The notes below the pieces were generated by a model, which did no database searches, was not told the origin of the DNA, and saw only the letters and a list, made by a program, of their open reading frames with translations. The translations under genes were made by a program, and so were the position numbers. Shown piece after piece: positions 44,900-54,143 of a stretch of DNA of 64,000 bases; positions within the stretch are counted from its first letter, which is position 1; every line of letters starts with the position of its first letter. This DNA is from Pantoea agglomerans (GTDB lineage Bacteria; Pseudomonadota; Gammaproteobacteria; Enterobacterales; Enterobacteriaceae): assembly GCF_021397715.1 (NCBI RefSeq), contig NZ_CP090207.1, forward strand, positions 310,001 through 374,000, read 5' to 3'.

Positions 44900-46084
44900 G
44901 TGGAACAGTTTGACGTTATCATCATTGGAGCCGGTGCCGCAGGGCTGTTCTGTGCCGCCCAGGCCGGACAGCGCGGGCGTCGCGTCTTGCTGCTGGATAA
45001 CGGCAAAAAGCCGGGACGTAAGATTCTGATGTCGGGCGGAGGACGCTGCAACTTCACCAATCTCTATACTGAACCGGCGGCCTATCTGTCGCACAATCCT
45101 CATTTCTGTAAATCGGCGCTGGCGCGCTATACCCAGTGGGATTTTATCGATCTGGTCAATCGTCACGGCATTGCCTGGCATGAGAAAACCCTCGGCCAGC
45201 TGTTTTGCGATGAGTCCGCGCAGCAGATTGTCGATCTGCTGATGGCCGAGTGCGAAAAGGGCAACGTGACGCTGCGGCTGCGCAGTGAAGTGCTGAACGT
45301 GGCGCGTGACGACAGCGGTTATACCCTGCAGCTGAACGGCAGCACGGTACAGGCGGAAAAGCTGGTGATTGCCAGCGGCGGCCTGTCGATGCCCGGCCTG
45401 GGCGCAACGCCGTTCGGCTATAAAATCGCGGAACAGTTTGGCCTCAACGTCTTCCCGACACGCGCGGCGCTGGTGCCCTTTACCCTGCATAAACCGCTGC
45501 TGGAACAGCTGCAGACCCTGTCTGGCGTGGCGCTGGAGACCACCATTGACGCGCAGGATGGCACCCGCTTTAAAGAGGCGATGCTGTTTACCCATCGCGG
45601 CCTCTCTGGCCCGGCGGTATTGCAGATCTCCAGCTACTGGCTGCCAGGTGAGTTCGTCACCATCGATCTGTCACCCGCGACGCCGCTGGATGCCTTCCTG
45701 ACCGTCCAGCGTGAGGCGCATCCTAACCTCAGCCTGAAGAACAGCCTGGCGAAAATTCTGCCGAAGCGGCTGGTGGAAGTGTTGCAGACGCTGAAAGTGG
45801 TGCCGGATATCACGCTGAAGCAGCTCAACAGCCGGCAGCAGGCGGAGCTGGTCGGGACGCTGCACGCCTGGCGTATTCAGCCCAACGGCACCGAAGGCTA
45901 TCGCACCGCCGAGGTAACACTGGGCGGCGTCGATACCACCCAACTCTCCTCGAAAACCATGGAAGCGCGGGCCGTACCGGGGCTCTATTTTATTGGAGAG
46001 GTTGCAGATGTGACCGGCTGGCTGGGTGGCTATAATTTCCAGTGGGCGTGGAGTTCCGCCTGGGCGTGCGCCCAGGCGTTGTAA
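44900..46084 (+). CDS. yhiN: NAD(P)/FAD-dependent oxidoreductase YhiN (BaiN/RdsA family)
   Basis: A 394-residue flavoprotein matching E. coli YhiN. FAD-binding motif IIIGAGAAGLF is at residues 6-16, then LLDNGKKPGRKILMSGGGRC and the C-terminal GLYFIGEVADVTGWLGGYNF. The family (HI0933-like) is widespread; its physiological reaction in enterics is not settled. GTG start at 44900. It is divergent from pitA, as in E. coli. Monocistronic, 7 bp from the end of the convergent aldo/keto reductase gene. Confidence 0.92.
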   Translation: MEQFDVIIIGAGAAGLFCAAQAGQRGRRVLLLDNGKKPGRKILMSGGGRCNFTNLYTEPAAYLSHNPHFCKSALARYTQWDFIDLVNRHGIAWHEKTLGQLFCDESAQQIVDLLMAECEKGNVTLRLRSEVLNVARDDSGYTLQLNGSTVQAEKLVIASGGLSMPGLGATPFGYKIAEQFGLNVFPTRAALVPFTLHKPLLEQLQTLSGVALETTIDAQDGTRFKEAMLFTHRGLSGPAVLQISSYWLPGEFVTIDLSPATPLDAFLTVQREAHPNLSLKNSLAKILPKRLVEVLQTLKVVPDITLKQLNSRQQAELVGTLHAWRIQPNGTEGYRTAEVTLGGVDTTQLSSKTMEARAVPGLYFIGEVADVTGWLGGYNFQWAWSSAWACAQAL

Positions 46085-46091
46085 CGCGCGT

Positions 46092-47078
46092 TTACCAGCG
46101 CTGATGGACGTGAGGCGCGATCTTCTCCTGATAGATCTGCTTCAGCGCCGTCATGGTATCCGCAGAGAGCGCATCGACGTCGCTGGCGCGGGCATTGGCT
46201 TCCGCCTGTTGGCGGTTTTTCGCGCCAGGAATCACTACGCTGACATCCTCGTTCATCAGGATCCAGCGCAGCGCCAGCATCGCCATGGTGGTGTCGCCAG
46301 TGACATAGCGGCGAATCTCCTCGACCGCCTCCAGCGCCACCTCATACGGCACGCCGGAAAAGGTTTCGCCCTTATCAAACGCTTCGCCATTGCGGTTAAA
46401 GGCGCGATGGTCGTCGGCAGCAAACTGGCTGTCTGGCCCCATTTTGCCGGTCAGCAAGCCTGACGCCAGCGGCACACGGGCGATAATCCCGACATTACGC
46501 CGCTTCGCTTCACGCAGCAGTAGCTCCGCTGGTCGCTGGCGGAAGAGATTGTAAATCAGCTGAATGGATGAGACGTTCGGAAACTCCAGCGCCTTCAATC
46601 CTTCCTCTACCTTTTCCACCGACACGCCGTAGTGACGGATTTTGCCGGCAGCCACCATCTCATCCATTACCGCAAACACCTCCGGGTTGTAATAGACCTC
46701 GGTGGGTGGGCAGTGCAGCTGCACTAAATCCAGCGTGTCGGTTTGCAGGTTCTCGCGCGAACGGTCAATAAAGGCGTTGAGGTTGCTGGCGTTATAGCCC
46801 TCGGCAACGTGCGGCGAAAGCCGGCGGCCCAGCTTGGTGGCGACAAACGGCCGTTCACCGCCACGCTGATTCAGCACTCCGGCAATAATCTTTTCAGAGC
46901 GGCCGTCGCCATAGACATCGGCGGTATCAATAAAGGTGATACCGGCATCAAGAGCAGCATGCAGCGCCGCCTCGGCATCCTGCTGGCTGACTTCTCCCCA
47001 GGTCCCGCCAATCGCCCATGCGCCAAAGCCAATTTCGGAGACGCGCTGACCGGTACGACCTAACGTGCGTTGTTTCAT
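46092..47078 (-). CDS. Aldo/keto reductase
   Basis: A 328-residue NADPH-dependent oxidoreductase with the catalytic tetrad D51, Y56 (DTADVYG), K82 (ATKLGRR) and H122 (LVQLHCPP), and the C-terminal phosphate-binding VVIPGAKNRQQAEANARASD. The ATG at 47078 has GAGGAA upstream and gives the family start KQRTLGRTG; 16 upstream codons are excluded. It reduces aldehydes or ketones; substrate unknown. Convergent with yhiN. Confidence 0.88.
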   Translation of the reverse strand: MKQRTLGRTGQRVSEIGFGAWAIGGTWGEVSQQDAEAALHAALDAGITFIDTADVYGDGRSEKIIAGVLNQRGGERPFVATKLGRRLSPHVAEGYNASNLNAFIDRSRENLQTDTLDLVQLHCPPTEVYYNPEVFAVMDEMVAAGKIRHYGVSVEKVEEGLKALEFPNVSSIQLIYNLFRQRPAELLLREAKRRNVGIIARVPLASGLLTGKMGPDSQFAADDHRAFNRNGEAFDKGETFSGVPYEVALEAVEEIRRYVTGDTTMAMLALRWILMNEDVSVVIPGAKNRQQAEANARASDVDALSADTMTALKQIYQEKIAPHVHQRW

Positions 47079-47372
47079 CTGAATCTTCCTCAATATGTTG
47101 CAGACAGGGTGACCGTCATCGGACAAAGAGTGAGCTTAGCGCTAACCGGCGAGAAAGGGGTGAAGCACGCTCACAGACCGTGCAGCCGGAAAGGGAGAGT
47201 TGTCGCTGCCAATCTACTGGTTATATTAGCTATTTCAGCCAATCACGCCGTGTAATGATCGCTAGCCGCTTCGCTAATTAATTGATTTTAAGAAATTTCA
47301 CCTGAAATTAACCAGGCGAGAGTGTCGTTTCAGTCACATACTTCCTCTTTTAGGCCAGATAAGTGGATCGCC

Positions 47373-47570
47373 ATGTTCAAATTTGTAAAATCGCTGTTTG
47401 CCAGCCCCGATAAATTTCTGCAAATCATGACCCGCCAGGATATCAACGACTCTATCGCCGAAGGCGAGCGCATCATTATTGACGAGAACGGCAATATTTC
47501 GGTCAACACGCTCAGTGAAGAAGTACACGAAGATTTTGCCCGCCATGTGAATACGTTAAAGGGAGTCTGA
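47373..47570 (+). CDS. Small protein of unknown function, first gene of a two-gene unit
   Basis: A 65-residue acidic, mostly helical protein (MFKFVKSLFASPDKFLQIMT at the start, then NDSIAEGERIIIDENGNISV). I recognise no family. The ATG at 47373 has a weak site (gtgg). Its stop lies 1 bp before the GTG of the following membrane protein, and that gene's site (gggag) is inside its last codons, so they are coupled. The pairing argues that the short frame is real. Confidence 0.6.
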   Translation: MFKFVKSLFASPDKFLQIMTRQDINDSIAEGERIIIDENGNISVNTLSEEVHEDFARHVNTLKGV

Positions 47571-47571
47571 G

Positions 47572-48399
47572 GTGGGTACCGCAATATTCATGGTGTTAAT
47601 GGTCAGTGGTTACTGGTACACCAGCCGCGATTTAAATAGCCGTTTTAAAATTCGCCGTTCATCGGGCTGGGATGTTTATTTTCTGGTTGCGCTTTATGGC
47701 TGTATTTTCGTTCTGCAGGGCGTGTTTGCGACCGGCATCGTCTGGTTACTGCTGCTCGCCGTCTCTGCTATTGCCAATGCGGTACAGATGATCCCCGGCG
47801 TCCATCTCAAATGGCAGATGGAGTTTATGAACTGGAGCTTCCTTGGCATCCAGGCACCGATTGTCATCATGCTGGCCTTCGCTATTCTGCTCTGTCTGTA
47901 TCGCTCGAACTGGGCGGGCAGCGCACGACTCAACGTTTCGGGCCGTAAAGATCTCTATCAGCAACTGTCGCGCTCGAACGGTGTGGAGCAGCTGCTGTTT
48001 CAGTGCATGGAAGAGGGCGAGCTGGCGTGGATTACCCTCAAGTCACGCCGCATCTATATCGGCATGGTACACGCCTCGACGTTTGAGTATGAGAGCACCA
48101 AAAATATCGTGCTGATCCCGATGCTCAGTGGCTACCGCGACAGTAAAACGCTGAAGCTGGCGGTGGAGCATAATTACAGTAAGTGGTACGCCGAACACGA
48201 CATCACGCTGGACTCGACGCCCAAAGATGCCATGTCGTTCCGCAAGGTGATCATGGTGGATCAGATTGAGAGCCTGTCGCTGTTCGACCCGGCCAGCGCG
48301 ACGGCGCTCTCTATGGGCCATCCGCAGGAAGTCGAGAAAAGCCAGGGCAGCGAAGACGGTCAGAGCCCGGATGATCAGAGCCGGGAGCCGCCGCAATAA
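47572..48399 (+). CDS. Membrane protein of unknown function
   Basis: A 275-residue protein with a GTG start. Three or four membrane helices lie in the first ~110 residues (TAIFMVLMVSGYWYTS, VYFLVALYGCIFVLQG, IVWLLLLAVSAIANAV, FLGIQAPIVIMLAFAILLCL), then a cytoplasmic domain with VEQLLFQCMEEGELAWITLK and SRRIYIGMVHASTFEYESTK, which looks like an Sm/PRC-type small beta domain, and a Gln/Asp/Ser-rich C-terminal tail. Family not recognised. Coupled to the upstream 65-residue protein. Confidence 0.68.
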   Translation: MGTAIFMVLMVSGYWYTSRDLNSRFKIRRSSGWDVYFLVALYGCIFVLQGVFATGIVWLLLLAVSAIANAVQMIPGVHLKWQMEFMNWSFLGIQAPIVIMLAFAILLCLYRSNWAGSARLNVSGRKDLYQQLSRSNGVEQLLFQCMEEGELAWITLKSRRIYIGMVHASTFEYESTKNIVLIPMLSGYRDSKTLKLAVEHNYSKWYAEHDITLDSTPKDAMSFRKVIMVDQIESLSLFDPASATALSMGHPQEVEKSQGSEDGQSPDDQSREPPQ

Positions 48400-48405
48400 T
48401 AATAA

Positions 48406-48426
48406 GGCCAGGTCAATACCCTGGCC
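48406..48426 (-). terminator. Probable terminator between two convergent genes
   Basis: GGCCAGG (48406-48412) pairs with CCTGGCC (48420-48426). Read on the minus strand it is followed by TTATTATTATT, acting for the restriction-like gene; on the plus strand there is no T tract. Confidence 0.5.
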
Positions 48427-48434
48427 TGTCGCGA

Positions 48435-49520
48435 TTAGCTATATTGCTTCGCCGTTTCTCTCAGCAGATCGGTAAAGTTATAGATATCGTTGAGGGATAT
48501 TATCGGATGGCGAGTCTCTTTCTTCTCGCCATCAAACATCCCAATATACAACTGGCTGCGGTTAAAATGCAGACGGCAAATAGGTTTCCGATTGTTATCA
48601 TCGATCAGTATGCCCAGATAGCTTTGCGTATCCCTAAAGGTAATTCGCTGAGGTTCAATAACCTTTCTTATTATTGATTTTACGATGTGGAACCCTTCTA
48701 TCTCCATTTCGGTGGTAACGATTAAATGCTCTTCTGCTTCGTTTTTCTCACTATGATTTTTTACTACATCGTCACTACTGATTTGAGCGGGGGATGTTGT
48801 AACACCCCCACTTATTGCTGACTTAAGCCTTTCATTAATTTGATCATTTAACCACTGCGTAGCGGCCTTTTTAGTCAATACAGCAAACTGTTCTCTGACC
48901 TTTTGCGTCAATATTCCATCATAGACACGCGAAGCAAAAAGCTTAACGAAGTCTTCATCGGGTTCACTGAACTGGCGGGAAATCATCTTTTTTAACTGAC
49001 TGATGTACTTAAGTTCACCTGCTGCGCTAACAATCGATTCGACATCAAAGGCGCTTTTAGTGAGTTTGAGCAGTTCAGGAACCACATGCTCATCAATATC
49101 CAGCAGATCCAGTTCTAAAAATGGCTTTTCATCCATTTTATTGGGTGCATCAAGGTCAGTGAAGAATTTATAAATCTGACCATTTGTCAGGATAGAAATG
49201 CGTGCGTTAGTAACGTGAAAGTAACGGAAAAGTTGAGAGGCATGTTTAATATTTAACGATTCGCCAATCTTTTTACATTCAATCAGAATCTGAATTTCAC
49301 CGTTTTTCAATATAGCGTAATCAATCTTTTCACCCTTTTTCGTTCCGACATCACAAATGAATTCAGGAATGACTTCAGTCGGATCAAAGACATCGTAGCC
49401 TAATATCTGACTAATAAAGGGCATGACAAAGGCGCTTTTAGTAGCCTCTTCTGTTTGAATAACGGCTGACTGCTGCTGAATTTTTGCTGAAAGTCCATTG
49501 AGATTACTGAAAATATCCAT
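48435..49520 (-). CDS. Orphan restriction endonuclease-like protein (type I HsdR N-terminal nuclease domain)
   Basis: A 361-residue protein. Residues about 25-140 form the HSDR_N-type PD-(D/E)xK nuclease fold: EEATKSAFVMPFISQILGYD, IPEFICDVGTKKGEKIDYAI with catalytic D, then EIQILIECKK with the E-x-K pair, and ARISILTNGQIYKFFTDLD. The helicase domains of HsdR are absent. The C-terminal ~90 residues (QRITFRDTQSYLGILIDDN..LYIGMFDGEKKETRHPII) form a separate small domain. AT-rich with codon use unlike its neighbours, indicating transfer. No methyltransferase is nearby. Possible defence or DNA-repair role; the exact function is unknown. Confidence 0.75.
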   Translation of the reverse strand: MDIFSNLNGLSAKIQQQSAVIQTEEATKSAFVMPFISQILGYDVFDPTEVIPEFICDVGTKKGEKIDYAILKNGEIQILIECKKIGESLNIKHASQLFRYFHVTNARISILTNGQIYKFFTDLDAPNKMDEKPFLELDLLDIDEHVVPELLKLTKSAFDVESIVSAAGELKYISQLKKMISRQFSEPDEDFVKLFASRVYDGILTQKVREQFAVLTKKAATQWLNDQINERLKSAISGGVTTSPAQISSDDVVKNHSEKNEAEEHLIVTTEMEIEGFHIVKSIIRKVIEPQRITFRDTQSYLGILIDDNNRKPICRLHFNRSQLYIGMFDGEKKETRHPIISLNDIYNFTDLLRETAKQYS

Positions 49521-49574
49521 AGAGAATCCTGTCTATTGTTCTGACTTTTTTCGAAATTTTGGCTTCATTCACGA

Positions 49575-49874
49575 ATGATGAGGAAGCTGAATGTTGGAAC
49601 ATCTTTTTTTAAAACTTTCAGGGCTTTGGCGGACGATAGTTGTATTGAATTATTCCCTGAATTCAAAACGCCGTATGAAAAATTATCAGAAAAAAAGGAG
49701 GTTGGCTATTTAGTGATCGATGAGAGAGGTTTTTTTAAGGGAAGAAGACATAGCAAGATGGGCAATTCCTTTTGGCTGAGCGACCTGCGTGAATACGTTC
49801 GAAGCAACGCTAAGTATAAAGTTTGCGTTGCCTCCAGAAGGTATCCTACATTGCTTCCATATTCTCCGCCGTAA
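49575..49874 (+). pseudogene. Truncated AT-rich frame at the islet boundary
   Basis: A 99-codon frame divergent from the restriction-like gene, AT-rich like it. The first ~87 residues (LFPEFKTPYEKLSEKKEVGY, GYLVIDERGFFKGRRHSKMG) look like natural protein, whereas the last ~10 residues are antisense to the lacI-type gene's 3' end. The base composition changes near 49835. This suggests the 3' part of a gene was lost when the islet joined. No family recognised. Confidence 0.4.
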
Positions 49875-50871
49875 ACAGCCGGAACGCGACCTTACCTTCC
49901 TGATACTCATCCGGCTGATAACCGGTTTCCAGATGGCGCAGCAACAGATCAATCGACAATCGCGCGTGCTGCTGCGCGTGCTGATCCAGCGTGAACGCCA
50001 CCTCATCGTTCAGCAGCAGCTGGCGGGTTACCGGATAGAGCTCATGGGTGATATAGGTACAGTGGCCCAACAGCCGGTGGGCGCGCAGGGTTTCGCTAAC
50101 GTCGGTATTGCCCATCCCGGTGTTATAGACGCCCGCTATCGCCTGCGATTGCGTCAGATTGCGCGCCAGCAGGCTGCGAATGGTGTCACGATCATCCTGG
50201 CCGAGCAGCACTTCACGCAGGTGACGCTGCGGCGCGCGCTGCGTCATCACCTCACGGAAGCCGGCGATGCGCTGCCGGTGCGCCTGATAATCAAACCGGC
50301 CGCTCACCATCACAATATCCCCGGCCTGATGGGCGGTCTTACTCATCAGTAAACCGGCGGTCCGTCCCGCCTGATACTGATCGATACCGACATGGCACAG
50401 ACGATCGGCGGCGGGCAGATCGGTCACGATGGTGATCACCGGTACGTGACGACTGCGACACAGCGCCAGGGCGCGATAGATCGGCGGCGAGTCATGGGCA
50501 AAGACAATAATGCCGTCGCGGGTGGCGCTACGGGCAATAATGCTCTGCGCCAGCTTTTCGGGCTGCGCTTCTGTGACCAGCGTTTTATGCAGTTTAAGCC
50601 GCCGGTAGCCGAGCTGGCTGGCGACGTCGCTGAAATGGGCGGTGAGCTGCTGGAAAAATGCGGAGCCGTTGTTGCTGAGGAAGACCTCAATCTGCCACGG
50701 ATGTTGATACTCCTCCGGCAGCAGTCGTTTGAGACCGGCTTCGCGCGCCGCTTTTAACACCTTGCGGGTGGTCTCCAGCGACACGCCGCCACGCTCGTTC
50801 AATACCCGATCGACCGTCGCGATGCCTACGCCCGCCATTTTTGCCACCGTCTCTAAGGTGAGCTTTTTCAT
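49846..50871 (-). CDS. LacI family transcriptional regulator
   Basis: A 341-residue LacI/PurR-type repressor. The N-terminal helix-turn-helix and hinge read LETVAKMAGVGIATVDRVLN, followed by a periplasmic-binding-protein-like effector domain (DGIIVFAHDSPPIYRALALC, GIDQYQAGRTAGLLMSKTAH). VDRVLNERGGVS resembles regulators of sugar or polyol uptake. A candidate autoregulatory operator is 63 bp upstream. No transporter or enzyme gene adjoins it in the same direction, so its regulon is probably elsewhere. Confidence 0.88.
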   Translation of the reverse strand: MKKLTLETVAKMAGVGIATVDRVLNERGGVSLETTRKVLKAAREAGLKRLLPEEYQHPWQIEVFLSNNGSAFFQQLTAHFSDVASQLGYRRLKLHKTLVTEAQPEKLAQSIIARSATRDGIIVFAHDSPPIYRALALCRSRHVPVITIVTDLPAADRLCHVGIDQYQAGRTAGLLMSKTAHQAGDIVMVSGRFDYQAHRQRIAGFREVMTQRAPQRHLREVLLGQDDRDTIRSLLARNLTQSQAIAGVYNTGMGNTDVSETLRAHRLLGHCTYITHELYPVTRQLLLNDEVAFTLDQHAQQHARLSIDLLLRHLETGYQPDEYQEGKVAFRLFTAENMEAM

Positions 50872-50931
50872 TCAGACTCCACGCGAAAAAAGCGGGCGAA
50901 CATCGCGCCGCCTGCCTGCCAGTCGATATCT

Positions 50932-50945
50932 TCTAACCGGTTAAA
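50932..50945. promoter_or_regulatory. LacI-type operator palindrome
   Basis: TAACCGGTTA (50934-50943) is a perfect palindrome with central CG, extended by near-symmetric flanks (TC/AA). This is the usual shape of LacI-family operators, and it lies 63 bp upstream of the LacI-type gene. Autoregulation is inferred. Confidence 0.45.
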
Positions 50946-51124
50946 AGTAAAAGATAAAGCGAAACTTTGATGGAAAACCATCAATGAAGCCGAACGGGCC
51001 GATCAGCCGCATCAGCTGATGCATTTTACCTGCCGTGCGGTCACCCGACTAAAACGCACATCCGGGCGCTGGCAACGCTGATTTGTCGTTAAGCTAGTAG
51101 TGAGATTAACAACGAGGAATGAAC

Positions 51125-51805
51125 ATGGCTCAGCAACAGAAAGTGTTAGTGATTGGCGCATCGCGGGGTATTGGCCTGGCGGTGGTACAGGCGTTTGCTG
51201 CACAAGGCTGGCAGGTTACGGCCACGCACCGCAGCGGCATCCCGACGCAGGGCAACCCGTCGGGCGTTGACTGGCACGCGCTGGAGATGACCGAATCGTC
51301 CTCGGTGCAGCAGCTGGCCGGCCAGCTCGCCGGACAGACCTTCGATGTGATTCTGATTAATGCCGGAATATCCGGGCCGGCGCATCAGAAACTGGCGCAA
51401 AGTGACCCTCAGGAACTGGCGCAGCTGTTTATGACCAATACGATCGCACCGGTGCGCAGTGCCGAGATTCTGCTGCCGCTGCTCAGCAAGCAAAAGGGCG
51501 TGCTGGCGATCACCTCATCACAGCTGGGTAGCCTGAGCGAAAACCCGCGTGCCGACATGCCGCTCTATTCCGCCAGCAAGGCGGCGCTGAATATGCTGAG
51601 CCGGACGCTGGCCGAAGATGTGGAAGCCGTGGCCGGTACGCTGGTGACGCTCCATCCGGGCTGGGTAAAAACAGATATGGGTGGCGAAGCGGCACCTTTA
51701 ACCGCAGAGGAGAGCGCGGCCGGTATTGTGCAGCAGCTGACCGCCTGGCAGGGCCGCGGCGGCCATCACTACATCGATTACGCCGGTAAAACGCTGCAAT
51801 GGTAA
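51125..51805 (+). CDS. Short-chain dehydrogenase/reductase
   Basis: A 226-residue classical-type SDR. Cofactor motif GASRGIG is at 11-17, NAG at 79-81, and the catalytic S131/S132, Y148 and K152 are in LAITSSQLG and YSASK. NADP(H)-dependent reduction or oxidation of a small carbonyl/alcohol is expected; substrate unknown. The ATG at 51125 is preferred over 51119 because the gagga site lies six bases before it. Convergent with galP, 15 bp apart. Confidence 0.86.
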   Translation: MAQQQKVLVIGASRGIGLAVVQAFAAQGWQVTATHRSGIPTQGNPSGVDWHALEMTESSSVQQLAGQLAGQTFDVILINAGISGPAHQKLAQSDPQELAQLFMTNTIAPVRSAEILLPLLSKQKGVLAITSSQLGSLSENPRADMPLYSASKAALNMLSRTLAEDVEAVAGTLVTLHPGWVKTDMGGEAAPLTAEESAAGIVQQLTAWQGRGGHHYIDYAGKTLQW

Positions 51806-51812
51806 TCGACGA

Positions 51813-51830
51813 CGGGGCGGTTACGCCCCG
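51813..51830. terminator. GC-rich hairpin between SDR and galP stops
   Basis: CGGGGCG (51813-51819) pairs with CGCCCCG (51824-51830) around GTTA. It overlaps the galP stop codon. No T tract on either strand, so terminator function is uncertain. Confidence 0.35.
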
Positions 51831-53209
51831 ATATCACGCAGCGCTTTGCCTTTCATCAGGTTGCGTTCGATATGCTCCAGCGTGACATGTTTGGTCTCCG
51901 GCACCAGCATCATTGTCACCACAATGAACACCAGATTAAGCGCACCGTAGAACCAGAAGGTGTTGGCGTTGCCCAGCTGATCGAGCATGGTCAGGAAGGT
52001 CGCACCGACAATCATGTTACCGACCCAGTTGGTGGTGGTCGACGCGGTGATGCCAAAGTCACGCCCTTTCAGCGGCTGAATCTCTGAGCACAGCAGCCAG
52101 ATCACCGGTCCGGCAGCCATCGCAAATCCGACGATAAACATCAGCAGCATAGCGATAGCAAAATATTTGCGGAAGTCGGTTTCGACGCCAAGATGCAATA
52201 GCGTGCCGAGCACGCCCATTCCCACCGCCATCACCAGAAAGCTGGTGGTGAGCATCGGCTTACGTCCCCAGCGGTCAACCAGGAAGATCGCAATCAGCGT
52301 CGCCAGCATATTGACCAGCCCGACGATAACCGTGCCCCACATCTGTTCGCTGGTGCTGGAGAAACCGGCAATATTGAAAATTTTCGGGGCGTAATACATC
52401 ACCACATTCATGCCGGTAAACTGCTGCATTACCTGCAGCAACATGCCCAGCCACACGGCACGGCGGAAGTTGCTGTTCGAACGAAACAGTGACCAGCCGC
52501 GTTGCTTCACCTGCAGACTTTCACGGATCTCTTCCAGCTCCTGCCGCGCCTGTTCGCTGGTATTACGCAGCCGGTCCAGCACCCGCTGTGCCTCATTAAA
52601 ACGGCCGTGCGCCGCCAGCCAGCGCGGGCTGTTAGGCAGAAACAGCACGCCGATGAACAGAATCACCGCCGGAATGGCGATAATCCCCAGCATCCAGCGC
52701 CAGTTGCCAGTGTAGCTAAAGGCCGTATCAGAGAGATAAGCCACCACAATGCCGGTGGTCAGCATCAGCTGGTACATCGAAATCATGGAACCCCGAATAC
52801 GCTCAGGCGCAATCTCAGCCAGATAGAGCGGGGCGGTGTAAGAGGCGATGCCGACCGCCAGCCCCAGGATCACCCGGGCGCAGACCAGCGATTCGACATC
52901 CGGTGACAGCGCTGACCAGAGCGAGCCGATGACGAACAGCGTGGCACCGGCCAGCATACTTTTCTTGCGTCCCAGCTTTGATGACATCCAGCCCGCGCCC
53001 AGCGCACCCAGCGCAGCCCCGAACATCATCGAGCTCACGACCCACTCCTGCTGATGGTTAGTGATCTGCAAATCTTTGGCGAGAAACGGCAGCGCGCCGG
53101 CAATAACGCCGATATCCAGACCAAACAACAGGCCGGAGAGCGCGGCCATAAAACAGACGAACCAGGTAAAGCGGTTCTGACCCGACGGCGATTTGTTAGT
53201 TGCAGCCAT
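51821..53209 (-). CDS. galP: Galactose/proton symporter
   Basis: A 462-residue sugar porter MFS protein closely following E. coli Gal[92 protein letters not shown]. It imports galactose, glucose and related hexoses with H+ at the inner membrane. AraE is the closest alternative, but the C-terminal block fits GalP. A candidate CRP site lies about 66-81 bp upstream of its start codon, as expected for a catabolite-controlled sugar gene. Confidence 0.93.
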   Translation of the reverse strand: MAATNKSPSGQNRFTWFVCFMAALSGLLFGLDIGVIAGALPFLAKDLQITNHQQEWVVSSMMFGAALGALGAGWMSSKLGRKKSMLAGATLFVIGSLWSALSPDVESLVCARVILGLAVGIASYTAPLYLAEIAPERIRGSMISMYQLMLTTGIVVAYLSDTAFSYTGNWRWMLGIIAIPAVILFIGVLFLPNSPRWLAAHGRFNEAQRVLDRLRNTSEQARQELEEIRESLQVKQRGWSLFRSNSNFRRAVWLGMLLQVMQQFTGMNVVMYYAPKIFNIAGFSSTSEQMWGTVIVGLVNMLATLIAIFLVDRWGRKPMLTTSFLVMAVGMGVLGTLLHLGVETDFRKYFAIAMLLMFIVGFAMAAGPVIWLLCSEIQPLKGRDFGITASTTTNWVGNMIVGATFLTMLDQLGNANTFWFYGALNLVFIVVTMMLVPETKHVTLEHIERNLMKGKALRDIGA

Positions 53210-53274
53210 GCCTCACTCCTTGCCCTGTGACTTTGTCAGTATTGTTAATGTTATGTAAACATAGTCGATGGCAG

Positions 53275-53290
53275 TGTGTTACCGGTCACA
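53275..53290. promoter_or_regulatory. Candidate CRP site upstream of galP
   Basis: TGTGT-TACCGG-TCACA is a 16-bp match to TGTGA-N6-TCACA with one mismatch, 66-81 bp before the galP start. A TAACAT -10-like box on the minus strand (53253-53248) would place it near -41.5, a class II arrangement. Confidence 0.5.
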
Positions 53291-53480
53291 GTTTAAAACA
53301 TCAGCGACGTGGCAGAAGGCCGTGGTTGCCCGCCAGAACCCGCTGGCACAGGATCGGCGGCTCAGCACCGCTGTGGGCGCAAGCGCACGAATATCCAAAA
53401 ACCGGCCAGCCGGGGAAATTTTGCAACCCCCGGCGTGCGCCATTACACTGCAGTTTTTCTGCTAATGATTGAAGGTGCTT

Positions 53481-54140
53481 ATGTCTCAGCCTTATCAGCG
53501 CCAGCCGCTGCCCTTACCGGGCGGCCACAAAAAGGTGCTTTTACACTCCTGTTGCGCTCCCTGTTCGGGCGAAGTCATGGAGGCGATGCTGGCATCGGGT
53601 ATTGAATACACCATCTATTTCTACAACCCGAATATTCATCCGCTCAAAGAATATGAGCTGCGCAAAGAGGAGAATATTCGTTTTGCTGAAAAATTTGGCG
53701 TGCCGTTTGTTGATGCCGATTATGACCGCGATGACTGGTTCAAACGCGCGCGCGGTATGGAGTGGGAGCCGGAGCGCGGCGAACGCTGCACCATGTGTTT
53801 TGATATGCGTTTCGAACGTACCGCGCTCTATGCGCATGAAAATGGCTTTCCGGTAATGACCAGTTGCCTGGGTATTTCACGCTGGAAAGATATGAAGCAG
53901 ATTAACCGTTGTGGTGTCCGCGCAGCGGCGGCGTATCCGGATCTGCTTTATTGGGATTTTAACTGGCGTAAAGGCGGCGGATCTTCACGCATGATTGAAA
54001 TCAGCAAGCGCGAGAGTTTTTATCAGCAGGAATATTGTGGCTGCGTTTATTCACTGCGCGACACCAATCGTCATCGCGTCACGCAGGGTCGTGAGCGGAT
54101 TCAGATTGGTGTGCAATATTATCAGCCGGACGATCTCTGA
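53481..54140 (+). CDS. queH: Epoxyqueuosine reductase QueH
   Basis: A 219-residue protein of the QueH (DUF208) family. The iron-sulfur and metal-binding cysteines are in [37 protein letters not shown], and the C-terminal EYCGCVYSL, with [10 protein letters not shown] between them. It performs the last step of queuosine tRNA modification, reducing epoxyqueuosine, and substitutes for QueG. The ATG at 53481 follows gaaggtgctt. Single gene, convergent with the AraC-type gene 3 bp away. Confidence 0.93.
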   Translation: MSQPYQRQPLPLPGGHKKVLLHSCCAPCSGEVMEAMLASGIEYTIYFYNPNIHPLKEYELRKEENIRFAEKFGVPFVDADYDRDDWFKRARGMEWEPERGERCTMCFDMRFERTALYAHENGFPVMTSCLGISRWKDMKQINRCGVRAAAAYPDLLYWDFNWRKGGGSSRMIEISKRESFYQQEYCGCVYSLRDTNRHRVTQGRERIQIGVQYYQPDDL

Positions 54141-54143
54141 ACC

